A stretch of 64,000 bases of DNA from Acidobacteriota bacterium (GTDB lineage: Bacteria; Acidobacteriota; Vicinamibacteria; Vicinamibacterales; 2-12-FULL-66-21), in assembly GCA_016184105.1 (NCBI GenBank), contig JACPDI010000040.1:169209-233208 (forward strand). Reading direction: 5' to 3'. A program made the translations under genes and the position numbers. Below the pieces are notes generated by a model, which saw nothing but the letters and a program-made list of their open reading frames with translations, ran no database searches and was not told the origin of the DNA. Below, in pieces: positions 7,885 to 15,433 of this stretch; position 1 is the first letter of the stretch; each line of letters opens with the position of its first letter.

Positions 7885-8331
7885 ATGAAGAAGATTGCTT
7901 CCCTCGCGGCAGCCGCCTGTCTGTCGATCGTGACCGCCGGCTGTATCGAGTTCACTCAAAAAACGACCGGGCCGACGACGGACCTTCGTTCGCTCGCGGG
8001 CGCGTGGTCGTCGGGCAACATCATCCCGTCGGCGGCAAGCTGCACGGACTTTCAGTGGAACGTGTCGGAGTACACCGGCACGACGGCGAAAGGATCCTTC
8101 AGCGCGACGTGCGCAGGTGACCTGAAGCTCGAGGGAACCGCGCAGGGACAGCTCGTGGGATCCGTGATCAACTGGAGCGCGGCGGGCATCGCGACGGCTC
8201 CAGGGCTGCCGTCGTGCGCGATCTCCCTGAACGGCACCGCGACGCTGAACGGGGACACGATCGAGGTGCCCTACAGCGGGAACACGTGCCTCGGGCCGGT
8301 CAGCGGGACGGAGATTCTGAAGAAGAAATAG
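7885..8331 (+). CDS. Small lipoprotein
   Basis: A 148-residue protein starting MKKIASLAAAACLSIVTAGC, a Sec/SpII signal with lipobox TAGC at residue 20, so it should be lipid-anchored in the envelope. The mature part is rich in Ser, Thr and Gly with alternating polar/hydrophobic strands (GSFSATCAGDLKLEGTAQG), which suggests a small beta-barrel or sandwich. Four Cys residues in the mature chain could form two disulfides. No family was recognised. Convergent with the aldolase gene. Confidence 0.7.
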   Translation: MKKIASLAAAACLSIVTAGCIEFTQKTTGPTTDLRSLAGAWSSGNIIPSAASCTDFQWNVSEYTGTTAKGSFSATCAGDLKLEGTAQGQLVGSVINWSAAGIATAPGLPSCAISLNGTATLNGDTIEVPYSGNTCLGPVSGTEILKKK

Positions 8332-8404
8332 GCACAAGGCACGAGGCAGAAGGGAAAACCCGCTTCGACTTTTCCTCGTGCCTCCTGGCTCGTGCCTTCT
8401 GTCT
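8332..8404. repeat. GGCACGAGG micro-repeat hairpin between convergent genes
   Basis: Several copies of GGCAC(G/A)AGG appear on one arm (8332-8347) and their complements CCTCGTGCC and GCTCGTGCC on the other (8383-8397), forming a long imperfect hairpin. It fills the gap between two convergent stop codons and may terminate transcription from both sides. The same family occurs at 11510 and 38080. Confidence 0.65.
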
Positions 8405-8405
8405 G

Positions 8406-9383
8406 CTACCGCGCTTCCCAGGGCGTCGCGGCTTTCAGCCGCTCGTTGACGTTGTTGATGTTCTTCACGCCCTGATCCTGCAACCAGCTCCGGAAGGCGT
8501 CCGGCCCCTGCTTCGCGTAGACGGGGATGCCGTCCTTCCACGTCGCACGGCCGCAGAGCACGCCGTTGAACTTCACGCCTGATTCGGCCGCGAGCTCCAG
8601 CGATTCGGTGAACTCCGCGTTGCTCACGCCGGCCGAAAGATAAATGAACGGCCTGGTCGACACCGCCTGCGCCTTCCTGAAGTACTCCAGCGCCTCTGCC
8701 CTGGTGTAGGCCTTCTGGCCGCCGAAGGCCCTGGCGCCCTCGACGAACTTCATGTTGATCGGCACCTCGACCTTCATGACGTCCACGCCGTAACGGTCCT
8801 TCGTGAACTCCTTCATGCTGCCGATGACGACCTCCGGCTTCTTCTTCGCGAACTCGAAGCCCTTCTCGTCCATCCCTTCCTCGTATCCCACGAACTCGAG
8901 GAAGAACGGGATGTCGTTCGCGCGGCACTCGTCACCGATGCGCTCGACCCACGCGTGCTTCACCTCGTTGATCTTCCCGGGGTCGAACGGCGTGTAGTAC
9001 AGGAGGATCTTGATGCAGTCCGCGCCCGCTTCCTTCAGGCGCCGCACCGACCAGTGGTCCAGCAGGTCCGGCAGCCGCCCGGGCGTGTTGGCGTCGTAGC
9101 CGGTCTTCTCGTAGGCCATCAGCAGCCCGGCATTTTTCGCGCGGCGCTTCGACGCCGGAAGCCCCCATTCGGGGTCGAGCAGGATCGCGCTCGCGTGCGG
9201 CGTGAGCACCTCGGTCACGATCGACTTGAACTGCTCCATGTCGGCGTCGGTGATCTCGCCGCTCTTCTCCTTCGCCAGCGACTTCTTCAGGGACCCGCGC
9301 TGGTCCATGGCCGCGGCGGCGATCACGCCGCGCTCGTTCGATACGGCCTTCATGCCCGCCAGCTTGCCCGCACTCAATTTCAT
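8406..9383 (-). CDS. Class I tagatose/fructose-bisphosphate aldolase (LacD-like)
   Basis: A 325-residue (beta/alpha)8 aldolase of the LacD type, cleaving a ketohexose bisphosphate to dihydroxyacetone phosphate and glyceraldehyde 3-phosphate through a Lys Schiff base. Diagnostic stretches are AAAMDQRGSLKK near the N-terminus, ADCIKILLYYTPFD, and VDVMKVEVPIN, which carries the probable Schiff-base Lys. ATG 9383 has GGAGGAA just upstream and overlaps the thiI stop (ATGA), so it is the last gene of the hpn/thiI operon. Whether the substrate is fructose or tagatose bisphosphate cannot be decided. Confidence 0.85.
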   Translation of the reverse strand: MKLSAGKLAGMKAVSNERGVIAAAAMDQRGSLKKSLAKEKSGEITDADMEQFKSIVTEVLTPHASAILLDPEWGLPASKRRAKNAGLLMAYEKTGYDANTPGRLPDLLDHWSVRRLKEAGADCIKILLYYTPFDPGKINEVKHAWVERIGDECRANDIPFFLEFVGYEEGMDEKGFEFAKKKPEVVIGSMKEFTKDRYGVDVMKVEVPINMKFVEGARAFGGQKAYTRAEALEYFRKAQAVSTRPFIYLSAGVSNAEFTESLELAAESGVKFNGVLCGRATWKDGIPVYAKQGPDAFRSWLQDQGVKNINNVNERLKAATPWEAR

Positions 9384-10594
9384 GCTTCCTCCGAAACAAT
9401 GGATTTTACTACCGGGAACCGGAACTCCTCCACGGACGCGTCGGCGAGCGCTTTCTCGATCAGCGCCTCGACCGGCAGCGCCGACTCGGCCGCCTCCACA
9501 TCCTCCACGCGCGCCCTGGTCGCGGGATGGCGCGGCGTGAACAGCGTGCAGCAGTCCTGGTCGGGGATGATCGAGATGCGATACGTGCCAAGCTGCTCGG
9601 CCTGCGCCGTGATTTCTTCCTTGTCCATCCCGACGAGCGGGCGCAGGATCGGCAGCCGGACGGCGCTGCCGATCACCGCCATGTTCTCGAGAGTCTGCGA
9701 CGCCACCTGGCCGACCACCTCCCCGGTCACGAGCGCCTTCGCCCTCACGCGCCCGGCAATCCGCGCCGCGATGCGCAGCATGATCCGGCGATAGACGACG
9801 ACGCGAAGGGGCGGCGGCACCGAGAGGAGCGCCTGCTGCTGGATGTCGCCGAACGGCACGACGAACAGTCGCGAGTGCAGCTGGTGCCGCGCGAGCACCT
9901 GCGCCAGCTCGCGCGCCTTCTCCTGCGACGCGCGCGAGAGGACCGGGTAGCTGTGAAAGTGCACCAGCGTGGCCCGGCAGCCGCGGCGCATCATGCGCCA
10001 CGCGGCCACCGGCGAGTCGATGCCCCCCGAAAGGAGGCACACGACGCGGCCGCTTGCGCCGACGGGCAGCCCGCCCGCCCCCGCCTCCCTGCCAAAGAAA
10101 TAGAACGCCTCTCTCGTGAGCAACTCGACATGGATCGTCAGCGCGGGATTCGACAGGTCCACCCGCCACCCCTTCGCTTCCTTGATGCGGCCGCCGATCT
10201 CGCGTTCGATCGCCGGCGACGGCATCGGAAAGCGCTTGTCGGCGCGCTTGACGGACGCGCGGAACGTTGCGGCCTCGGTCGAACCGAGGTCGGCGAGGAT
10301 CTCGCGGCTGATGAGGTCGAAGATGTCCGATGGCGCCGAGGCCGGATCGAACGCCACCCGTCCCGCCCGTGCGAAGTTGCCGACTCCGGACACGAGCTTC
10401 AACCGATCGCGCACGGCGCTCCAGTCCGCGCCGGGACCGAGCTGAAGCTCGATGCGCCCCATCAGCGGTCGCACCGCTCTCACGTCCAGGCCGGCGGTCG
10501 CCTCCTTCAGATTGCGGACGAGCCGCGCGACGAACCAGGGACGGTTCTTCCCTTTGAGGGCGATCTCCTGGTAATGGACGACGACGGACTTCAT
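9380..10594 (-). CDS. thiI: tRNA 4-thiouridine synthase ThiI, short form
   Basis: Sulfur-transfer enzyme for s4U8 in tRNA and possibly for the thiamine thiazole. At 404 residues it holds the N-terminal ferredoxin-like and THUMP domains (to about residue 165) and the PP-loop adenylation domain with SGGIDSPVAAWRM, plus IIPDQDCCTLFTPRHP. It lacks the C-terminal rhodanese domain of the E. coli enzyme, as in many bacteria that use a short ThiI. ATG 10594 overlaps the hpnE stop (ATGA). The flanking genes suggest co-transcription for convenience rather than a shared pathway. Confidence 0.92.
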   Translation of the reverse strand: MKSVVVHYQEIALKGKNRPWFVARLVRNLKEATAGLDVRAVRPLMGRIELQLGPGADWSAVRDRLKLVSGVGNFARAGRVAFDPASAPSDIFDLISREILADLGSTEAATFRASVKRADKRFPMPSPAIEREIGGRIKEAKGWRVDLSNPALTIHVELLTREAFYFFGREAGAGGLPVGASGRVVCLLSGGIDSPVAAWRMMRRGCRATLVHFHSYPVLSRASQEKARELAQVLARHQLHSRLFVVPFGDIQQQALLSVPPPLRVVVYRRIMLRIAARIAGRVRAKALVTGEVVGQVASQTLENMAVIGSAVRLPILRPLVGMDKEEITAQAEQLGTYRISIIPDQDCCTLFTPRHPATRARVEDVEAAESALPVEALIEKALADASVEEFRFPVVKSIVSEEA

Positions 10595-11958
10595 GGATCT
10601 GGTGATCTGGTGATCTGGTGAATTGGTGATTTGGTGATTACCGCCTCGGCGGCGGCGTTGCCGCTCCTCACGGCTCCCTCGATCGTACCCGGTAGGCCCG
10701 TGTCGATCCAGTCGCCCGCGAGGAAAAAGCCCGGGACCGCCGTGACCGTGGCCGGACGGCGGACGTCCCGCTGTGCGGTGGCGAACGTCGCGTGGCGCTC
10801 GCGGACCACGGTGCCGCGCACGAGCGCCGCGCGCCGGGCTCGCGTGAGACGGCTGCGGATGTCCGCCTCCGCGATCCGCAGGATTTCCTCGCTCGTGCGG
10901 TCCACCAGCTCGATCGCGCCGCTCACCGTGCACGACAGGTGCGATGCGTCGCGCCCCTTCTCGAACGCCCACTGGACCGTGCAACCCGGAAGGCCCACGA
11001 ACGGCTCCTCCATCACCGGCCGGTCGAACCACAGGTTCGCCGTGACGATGGGCCGCGAGGTGATGCGCGCGGCCGTCGCCGCTGTGTCTTGCAGCGCGCG
11101 CGGGATTGAGTCGAACAGGCTTCCAAACGTGTTCCACGGAACCGAGGACACGACGCTGCGGCACGGCACCATCTCGGACCCGATCCGCACGCCGCTCACG
11201 GCCCCGTCGTCGATGACGACCTTCGCAAGCGCGTTGAGCCGGACGGTGCCACCCCGCGATTCGATGAACGCACGGGCCGGCCGGGCGTACATCTCGTCCA
11301 GAGGTACGGCCGGCATGGCAACCGCGGCGTGGGCCGGGCCGTTGCCGAACATGAGCGACAGCACTCGGGCGAACGCGTCGGCGGACGCCAGTTCAGGTGG
11401 CTCGTTGAGCGCCGCGACCGCCAGCGGCTCCCACAGGAAGTCGCGCAGACGCCGGGTCTGCCTGAGACTTCGCAACCATTCGGCGACCGACGTCTGGCCG
11501 TCGCCCTCCTCGTCCTCGTGCCTCGTGCCCCGTGCCTCGTGCCTGGTCACGGCGCGCCATACCCGCAACGCCGCCCACCGATCGCGCCACCGCAGCGCAT
11601 CCCAGTCAATCAGGCCGCCCGCCAGGTGGAAGGGGGATGGCAGGTCGGGGCAGCGCAGGCGCGTCACGCGCCCGCGCACGTCGATGAACGGAACGTCGAG
11701 CGACGGCTGCAGGCGAACGTTCGCGGCGGCGCCGATCGTGCGGAGGAAATCGAGCGTCTCGGTGTAGCAGCCGAACATCACGTGCTGGCCGTTGTCCACC
11801 AGGGCGCCCGTCACGCGATCCGGAAACGCGGTGGCGCGCCCGCCGAGGCGCGGCCGCGCCTCCACGGCAAGCACGCGCAGACCCGCCTGCGTGAGACGGA
11901 CGGCGGCGGCGAGGCCGGCAAACCCGCCGCCGACGACCACCGTGTCGATTACCGCCAC
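10591..11958 (-). CDS. hpnE: Squalene-associated FAD-dependent oxidoreductase HpnE
   Basis: The third enzyme of the bacterial HpnCDE squalene route, reducing hydroxysqualene to squalene. A Rossmann FAD motif GGGFAGLAAA is at the N-terminus, and LAGDWIDTGLPGTIEGAV is the conserved C-terminal FAD motif. At 455 residues it is slightly long for two visible reasons. An internal insertion TRHEARGTRHEDEEG is encoded by a GGCACGAGG micro-repeat (11510-11548), and the tail ITKSPIHQITRSPDP is encoded by a GGTGATCT micro-repeat. GTG 11958 lies inside the last codons of hpnD. Confidence 0.9.
   Translation of the reverse strand: MAVIDTVVVGGGFAGLAAAVRLTQAGLRVLAVEARPRLGGRATAFPDRVTGALVDNGQHVMFGCYTETLDFLRTIGAAANVRLQPSLDVPFIDVRGRVTRLRCPDLPSPFHLAGGLIDWDALRWRDRWAALRVWRAVTRHEARGTRHEDEEGDGQTSVAEWLRSLRQTRRLRDFLWEPLAVAALNEPPELASADAFARVLSLMFGNGPAHAAVAMPAVPLDEMYARPARAFIESRGGTVRLNALAKVVIDDGAVSGVRIGSEMVPCRSVVSSVPWNTFGSLFDSIPRALQDTAATAARITSRPIVTANLWFDRPVMEEPFVGLPGCTVQWAFEKGRDASHLSCTVSGAIELVDRTSEEILRIAEADIRSRLTRARRAALVRGTVVRERHATFATAQRDVRRPATVTAVPGFFLAGDWIDTGLPGTIEGAVRSGNAAAEAVITKSPIHQITRSPDP
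10595..10640. repeat. GGTGATCT tandem micro-repeat at hpnE 3' end
   Basis: About five units of TGGTGATC/T with drift toward AATTGGTGAT lie in tandem. The minus-strand reading encodes the last ~15 residues of HpnE and stops at the thiI start. The repeat therefore replaced or extended the original C-terminus. Confidence 0.75.
11510..11548. repeat. GGCACGAGG micro-repeat inside hpnE
   Basis: Plus-strand CCTCGTGCC units occur in a run within coding sequence. The family is the same as the intergenic copies at 8332-8404 and 38080-38193. It is read in frame as TRHEARGTRHED on the minus strand. Confidence 0.75.
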
Positions 11959-12791
11959 GCGGCCTGCGCGGCGCCCAGCATGATGCGGAACCAGGTCGCC
12001 ACCGCCACCCATGCGCGGACGGGACGCGCCACCGACAGCCGCCTGGTGAACACGTCGTATTGCGCGCGTTCGATCCGCCGCAGAAGGGAAAAATAGATGG
12101 CGCCCATGATCTCGGCTGGAATGAGCCGGCGCCTGTCCTCGCGCGGTAGCGCGGCCCGCGCGCGCGTGAAGTAATGGCGTGCGCGCGCGCCAAACGCTTC
12201 GAGCAGCGCGCGCACGCGGGGGGGCATCGCCCCCTGTGCGGCCGCACGCAGATCCGCTTCGCTGACCTCGTGCCGGCGCATGTCTTCGACCGGGATGTAA
12301 ATCCGCCCGCGCGCGAGATCGGACGGGACATCCCGCAGGATGTTCGTGAGCTGGAGCGCGATGCCGAGCTCCACCGCGTAGTCGCGTGCCGAGGCACTGT
12401 GATAGCCGAAGATCTCGACCGAGAGCAGGCCCACGGCGGACGCGACCCTGAGACAGTATCGGTAGAGATCGTTGAACGTCGCGTAGCGCTTCTGCGTGAG
12501 GTCCATCGCGACGCCGTCGAGCAGATCGTCGAACGGCTGCCGCGGGAGGCGGAACTGGCGGACCACGCCCGCGAGGCGGCGCCCCACGCCGGTCTGCGGC
12601 TCTCCCTCGCCATAACAGGCCGCCACCTCGGCGCGCCACTTCGCCAGGTGCGCCGCGCCGCTCTCCTCGTCTGCCGCCAAATCCACCGCATCGTCTGCGG
12701 CGCGGCAGAAATCCCAGAGCGTGATGATGGCCTCGCGCCGCTCCCGTGGGAGGGCGAGGAACGCGTAATAGAAGGAGGTGTTTCTCGCCAC
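11949..12791 (-). CDS. hpnD: Presqualene diphosphate synthase HpnD
   Basis: Condenses two farnesyl diphosphates to presqualene diphosphate. The 280-residue all-helical synthase has both aspartate-rich signatures: WDFCRAADDAVD (first Asp motif) and LQLTNILRDVPSDLARGR (second). VARNTSFYYAFLALP is the typical HpnD N-terminus. GTG 12791 overlaps the hpnC stop codon. Part of the pduO-hpnC-hpnD-hpnE-thiI-aldolase run, in which every junction overlaps. No squalene-hopene cyclase gene is in the window, so the end product could be hopanoid or carotenoid. Confidence 0.92.
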   Translation of the reverse strand: MARNTSFYYAFLALPRERREAIITLWDFCRAADDAVDLAADEESGAAHLAKWRAEVAACYGEGEPQTGVGRRLAGVVRQFRLPRQPFDDLLDGVAMDLTQKRYATFNDLYRYCLRVASAVGLLSVEIFGYHSASARDYAVELGIALQLTNILRDVPSDLARGRIYIPVEDMRRHEVSEADLRAAAQGAMPPRVRALLEAFGARARHYFTRARAALPREDRRRLIPAEIMGAIYFSLLRRIERAQYDVFTRRLSVARPVRAWVAVATWFRIMLGAAQAAWR

Positions 12792-13681
12792 TACTTCATC
12801 TTTCGCACGTCGCGCCACACCATCGCCCGCCACGCCAGGACGGGGACGTCGGCCGTCGACAGCGCCGGCCGACGGGCGAACACGTCGAAGCCGCGCCGTT
12901 CGAGCCGATCGAGGATCCGCACGCCGCCGAGCCACGTGAGGCGCAGCTCCCAGCGCAGGCGGCCGCGCACCTCGCCGGCGATGCCGCGCCCGTCCTCGAA
13001 CAGCGCGCGCGTCCGCGCGGCCACGGCGTGGAGCGCGGCACGCAGGGCCGGGGTCAGGCGCCGCCCGGCCACGTCCTCTTCGCTCGCGCCCGCGGCGGCG
13101 AGATCGTCACGCGGCACGTAGAGCCGTCCCTTGTCCCAGTCGCGCTCCAGGTCCTGCCAGAAGTTCGTGAGCTGCAGCGCCGTGCAGACGGCGTCCGACT
13201 GGCGGTCCAGGTGCGGGGCATCGTATCCCGCGATGCGGAGCACCAGGCGGCCGACCGGGTTCGCCGAGCGCGTGCAGTAGTCGAGCACGTCGGCCCAGGT
13301 CGCGTACCGCTTCACGCGCACGTCCTGCCTGAACGCACTGATCAGGTCGTCAAACAAGGCGATCGGCAGGTGGCAAGACTTTATCGTATGTGCCACCGCG
13401 ATGAAGACCGGATCCGTGGCCGGCGAGGTCACGGCGGCGTGGAGGCGTGCCCGCCAGTCGTCGAGCAGGCGCTCGCGCTCCTCGGGCGTTCGATCCCCCT
13501 CGTCTGCGAAATCATCAGCGGTGCGCGCGAAGGCGTAGAGCGCCGCCACGTGCGGCCGCATGTGCGCCGGCAGCAGAAGCGATGCCACGGGGAAATTCTC
13601 GTAGTGGGTGCGGGCCAGCCGTTCGCAGGCCCTGTACGCATCCGCCAGCTGTGCGGACGCCGGGGCCGGCGCCGCTACCAT
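12791..13681 (-). CDS. hpnC: Hydroxysqualene synthase HpnC
   Basis: Converts presqualene diphosphate to hydroxysqualene. The 296-residue protein has the HpnC-type N-terminus LARTHYENFPVASLLLP, the first Asp motif AFARTADDFADEGDRT and the second LTNFWQDLERDWDKGR. ATG 13681 overlaps the end of the adenosyltransferase gene by 7 nt. The adjacent hpnD and hpnE complete the squalene pathway. Confidence 0.92.
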   Translation of the reverse strand: MVAAPAPASAQLADAYRACERLARTHYENFPVASLLLPAHMRPHVAALYAFARTADDFADEGDRTPEERERLLDDWRARLHAAVTSPATDPVFIAVAHTIKSCHLPIALFDDLISAFRQDVRVKRYATWADVLDYCTRSANPVGRLVLRIAGYDAPHLDRQSDAVCTALQLTNFWQDLERDWDKGRLYVPRDDLAAAGASEEDVAGRRLTPALRAALHAVAARTRALFEDGRGIAGEVRGRLRWELRLTWLGGVRILDRLERRGFDVFARRPALSTADVPVLAWRAMVWRDVRKMK

Positions 13682-14217
13682 TCCATCTCCGGCGCCCCCG
13701 CGCGGTGATTGGCCGCGCGTGCCATCACGAACAGCAGGTCCGAGAGGCGATTGAGATAGACGACGACGTCCTGGACGGCGGCATCGCCGAGGCCGACGAC
13801 GGCGCGCTCCGCGCGGCGGCAGACGGTGCGCGCGACGTGCAGCGCTGCGCCCGGGGGGCACCCGCCGGCGAGAATGAACCGGCGCAGCGGCGGCAACTCG
13901 GACTCCAGCTTATCGATCCACTCCTCGAGCCGCGTGACATCGCCGGATCCGATCGACGCCTTTGTGACGCGCTCGGCGATGCGGTGCGCGGGATCGGCAA
14001 GGCGGGCACCAAGCGCGAAGAGGTCGCGCTGGATCTGGTCGATCATGCCCGCCAGCGCCGCGTCGAGCGGAGGCCTGCCCGCCCGCACCAGGCCAAGCCA
14101 CGCGTTCAGCTCATCCACCTCGCCGTAAGCCGACACACGCGGGTCCGCCTTGCTGACGCGCGTGCCGTCGAAAAGTCCCGTTTCGCCGGAGTCCCCGGTT
14201 CGCGTATAAATCTTCAC
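13675..14217 (-). CDS. Cob(I)alamin adenosyltransferase, PduO type
   Basis: Transfers adenosyl from ATP to cob(I)alamin to make adenosylcobalamin. The 180-residue protein starts KIYTRTGDSGETGLFDGTRV, the ATP-binding N-terminus of PduO/MMAB enzymes, and holds the conserved YGEVDELNAWLG, CRRAERAVV and YLNRLSDLLFVMAR. GTG 14217 is supported by a TATAAT element 7 nt upstream. It heads the hpn operon; adenosylcobalamin may serve elsewhere in the cell, since no B12-dependent mutase is in the window. No cobalamin riboswitch fits in the short divergent gap. Confidence 0.92.
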   Translation of the reverse strand: MKIYTRTGDSGETGLFDGTRVSKADPRVSAYGEVDELNAWLGLVRAGRPPLDAALAGMIDQIQRDLFALGARLADPAHRIAERVTKASIGSGDVTRLEEWIDKLESELPPLRRFILAGGCPPGAALHVARTVCRRAERAVVGLGDAAVQDVVVYLNRLSDLLFVMARAANHRAGAPEMEW

Positions 14218-14224
14218 TGCCCCA

Positions 14225-14230
14225 ATTATA
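14225..14230 (-). promoter_or_regulatory. TATAAT before pduO-hpn operon
   Basis: A perfect TATAAT on the minus strand is followed by 7 nt and GTG 14217. Leaderless transcription of the whole operon is implied. The mutY ATG (14234) is only 3 bp away on the other side. Confidence 0.5.
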
Positions 14231-14233
14231 CGG

Positions 14234-14929
14234 ATGCCCCACACGAACGCTCTGCCCGCACCCCCGGTAAGGCGCAAGTTCAGGACGAAGCTGCTGGCCT
14301 GGTATCGCGCGAACGGGCGCGATCTGCCCTGGCGGCGGACGCGCGATCCCTATCGCGTGCTGGTCTCGGAGGTGATGCTCCAGCAGACCCAGGTCGATCG
14401 CGTGCTGCCGAAATACGCCGAATGGCTGGAAAAATACCCGACATTCGAGGTGCTCGCCGCCGCGGACCCGCAGGACGCGACGCGCACGTGGTATCCGCTC
14501 GGGTACAACATCCGCCCCCGGCGGCTGCACGCGATCGCCCAGGAGGCGGTAACCCGTTACGGCGGCGCGCTGCCGTCGGACGGAGAGACGCTGCAGTCGT
14601 TCAAAGGCATTGGGGCCTACACGGCGGGCGCGGTCCTGAGCTTCGCCTTCGGGCAGCGCGCGGCGATCCTGGACACCAACGTCGCGCGCGTGCTGCACCG
14701 GATATTCGTCGCGCGCGGAGACGCCAGGGCCCACGCGGCGAGGAAGCACCTGTGGGCGCTGTCGCGAACGGTGCTGCCGTTGCGGCACGTCTACGACTTC
14801 AACCAGGCGTTGATGGACTTCGGGGCGACGCTCTGCACGGCGCGCAAGCCCCGATGCCCCGAATGCCCTCTGCGCAGCATGTGCCGGACGTATGCCCGAC
14901 TCGATAACGGTCGTCGCCGCGGTCGTTGA
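14234..14929 (+). CDS. mutY: A/G-specific adenine glycosylase, catalytic domain only
   Basis: Removes adenine mispaired with 8-oxoguanine. The 231-residue protein contains the catalytic Glu region SEVMLQQTQVDRV, the helix-hairpin-helix FKGIGAYTAGAVLSFAFG, the catalytic Asp in LDTNVARVL, and a complete 4Fe-4S loop (C-x6-C-x2-C-x5-C at the C-terminus, CTARKPRCPECPLRSMC). The usual C-terminal MutT-like domain that recognises 8-oxoG is absent; a separate Nudix gene overlaps the last 38 nt in another frame. The pair looks like a split MutY plus MutT module. Confidence 0.9.
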   Translation: MPHTNALPAPPVRRKFRTKLLAWYRANGRDLPWRRTRDPYRVLVSEVMLQQTQVDRVLPKYAEWLEKYPTFEVLAAADPQDATRTWYPLGYNIRPRRLHAIAQEAVTRYGGALPSDGETLQSFKGIGAYTAGAVLSFAFGQRAAILDTNVARVLHRIFVARGDARAHAARKHLWALSRTVLPLRHVYDFNQALMDFGATLCTARKPRCPECPLRSMCRTYARLDNGRRRGR

Positions 14930-15275
14930 GCGCGATGGCGCGTTCCTGGTGACGCGCCGGCTGGACGGAACGCACCTCGCCGGGATGTGGGAATTTCCCG
15001 GTGGAAAGTGCGATCCGGGCGAAAGTCACGGCGCGTGCCTGGCCCGCGAGATGCGCGAGGAGCTGGCGGTGGAGATCCGCGTGCGCGAGAAGATCCTTGG
15101 GGTCGCCTACGACTACCCCGAGCGGTCGATCGCGCTGCACTTCTACCGGTGCGATCTTGCGGGCGAGCCGGTGCCGCAACTGGGGCAGCAGATGCAGTGG
15201 GCGCCGCGCGCCGCGCTGCGCGACCTCGACATGCCGCCTGCGGATGCGGACGTGATTGAACTGCTGTCGAGGTGA
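14892..15275 (+). CDS. MutT-like Nudix hydrolase (8-oxo-dGTP type)
   Basis: A 127-residue Nudix protein; the start ITVVAAVVERDGAFLVTRR and the box GGKCDPGESHGACLAREM followed by REELAVEI match MutT/CTP pyrophosphohydrolase types. The last Gly of the box (REExGu) is Ala. It probably hydrolyses oxidised nucleotides, or it could act as the 8-oxoG-recognition partner of the truncated MutY it overlaps. ATG 14892 lies inside mutY, implying translational coupling. Confidence 0.85.
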   Translation: MPDSITVVAAVVERDGAFLVTRRLDGTHLAGMWEFPGGKCDPGESHGACLAREMREELAVEIRVREKILGVAYDYPERSIALHFYRCDLAGEPVPQLGQQMQWAPRAALRDLDMPPADADVIELLSR

Positions 15276-15330
15276 GCGGGTGCCCGACGCGGCCGTCGAC
15301 AGCCCGCGGAGCGCTGAGAGAGGACAAACC

Positions 15331-15365
15331 GCCCGCCTGCGCGCTTCGCGCTTCGGCGCGCGGGC
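15331..15365. terminator. GC-rich hairpin between convergent genes
   Basis: GCCCGCCTGCGCGC and GCGCGCGGGC arms around a short CTTCG-containing loop lie between mutT (+) and ygfZ (-). No T-tract is present, so this is only a possible bidirectional pause or terminator. Confidence 0.35.
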
Positions 15366-15433
15366 CGGAGCACGCGTTCCCGCGTGCGGAACCCGTTCGC
15401 GGCAGCCGGCAGTGCCTCCGGCCGCTCACCGCG

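Noticed and set aside
14218..14233. Cobalamin riboswitch before the adenosyltransferase gene
   Set aside because: Only a 16-bp divergent gap is available; far too short.
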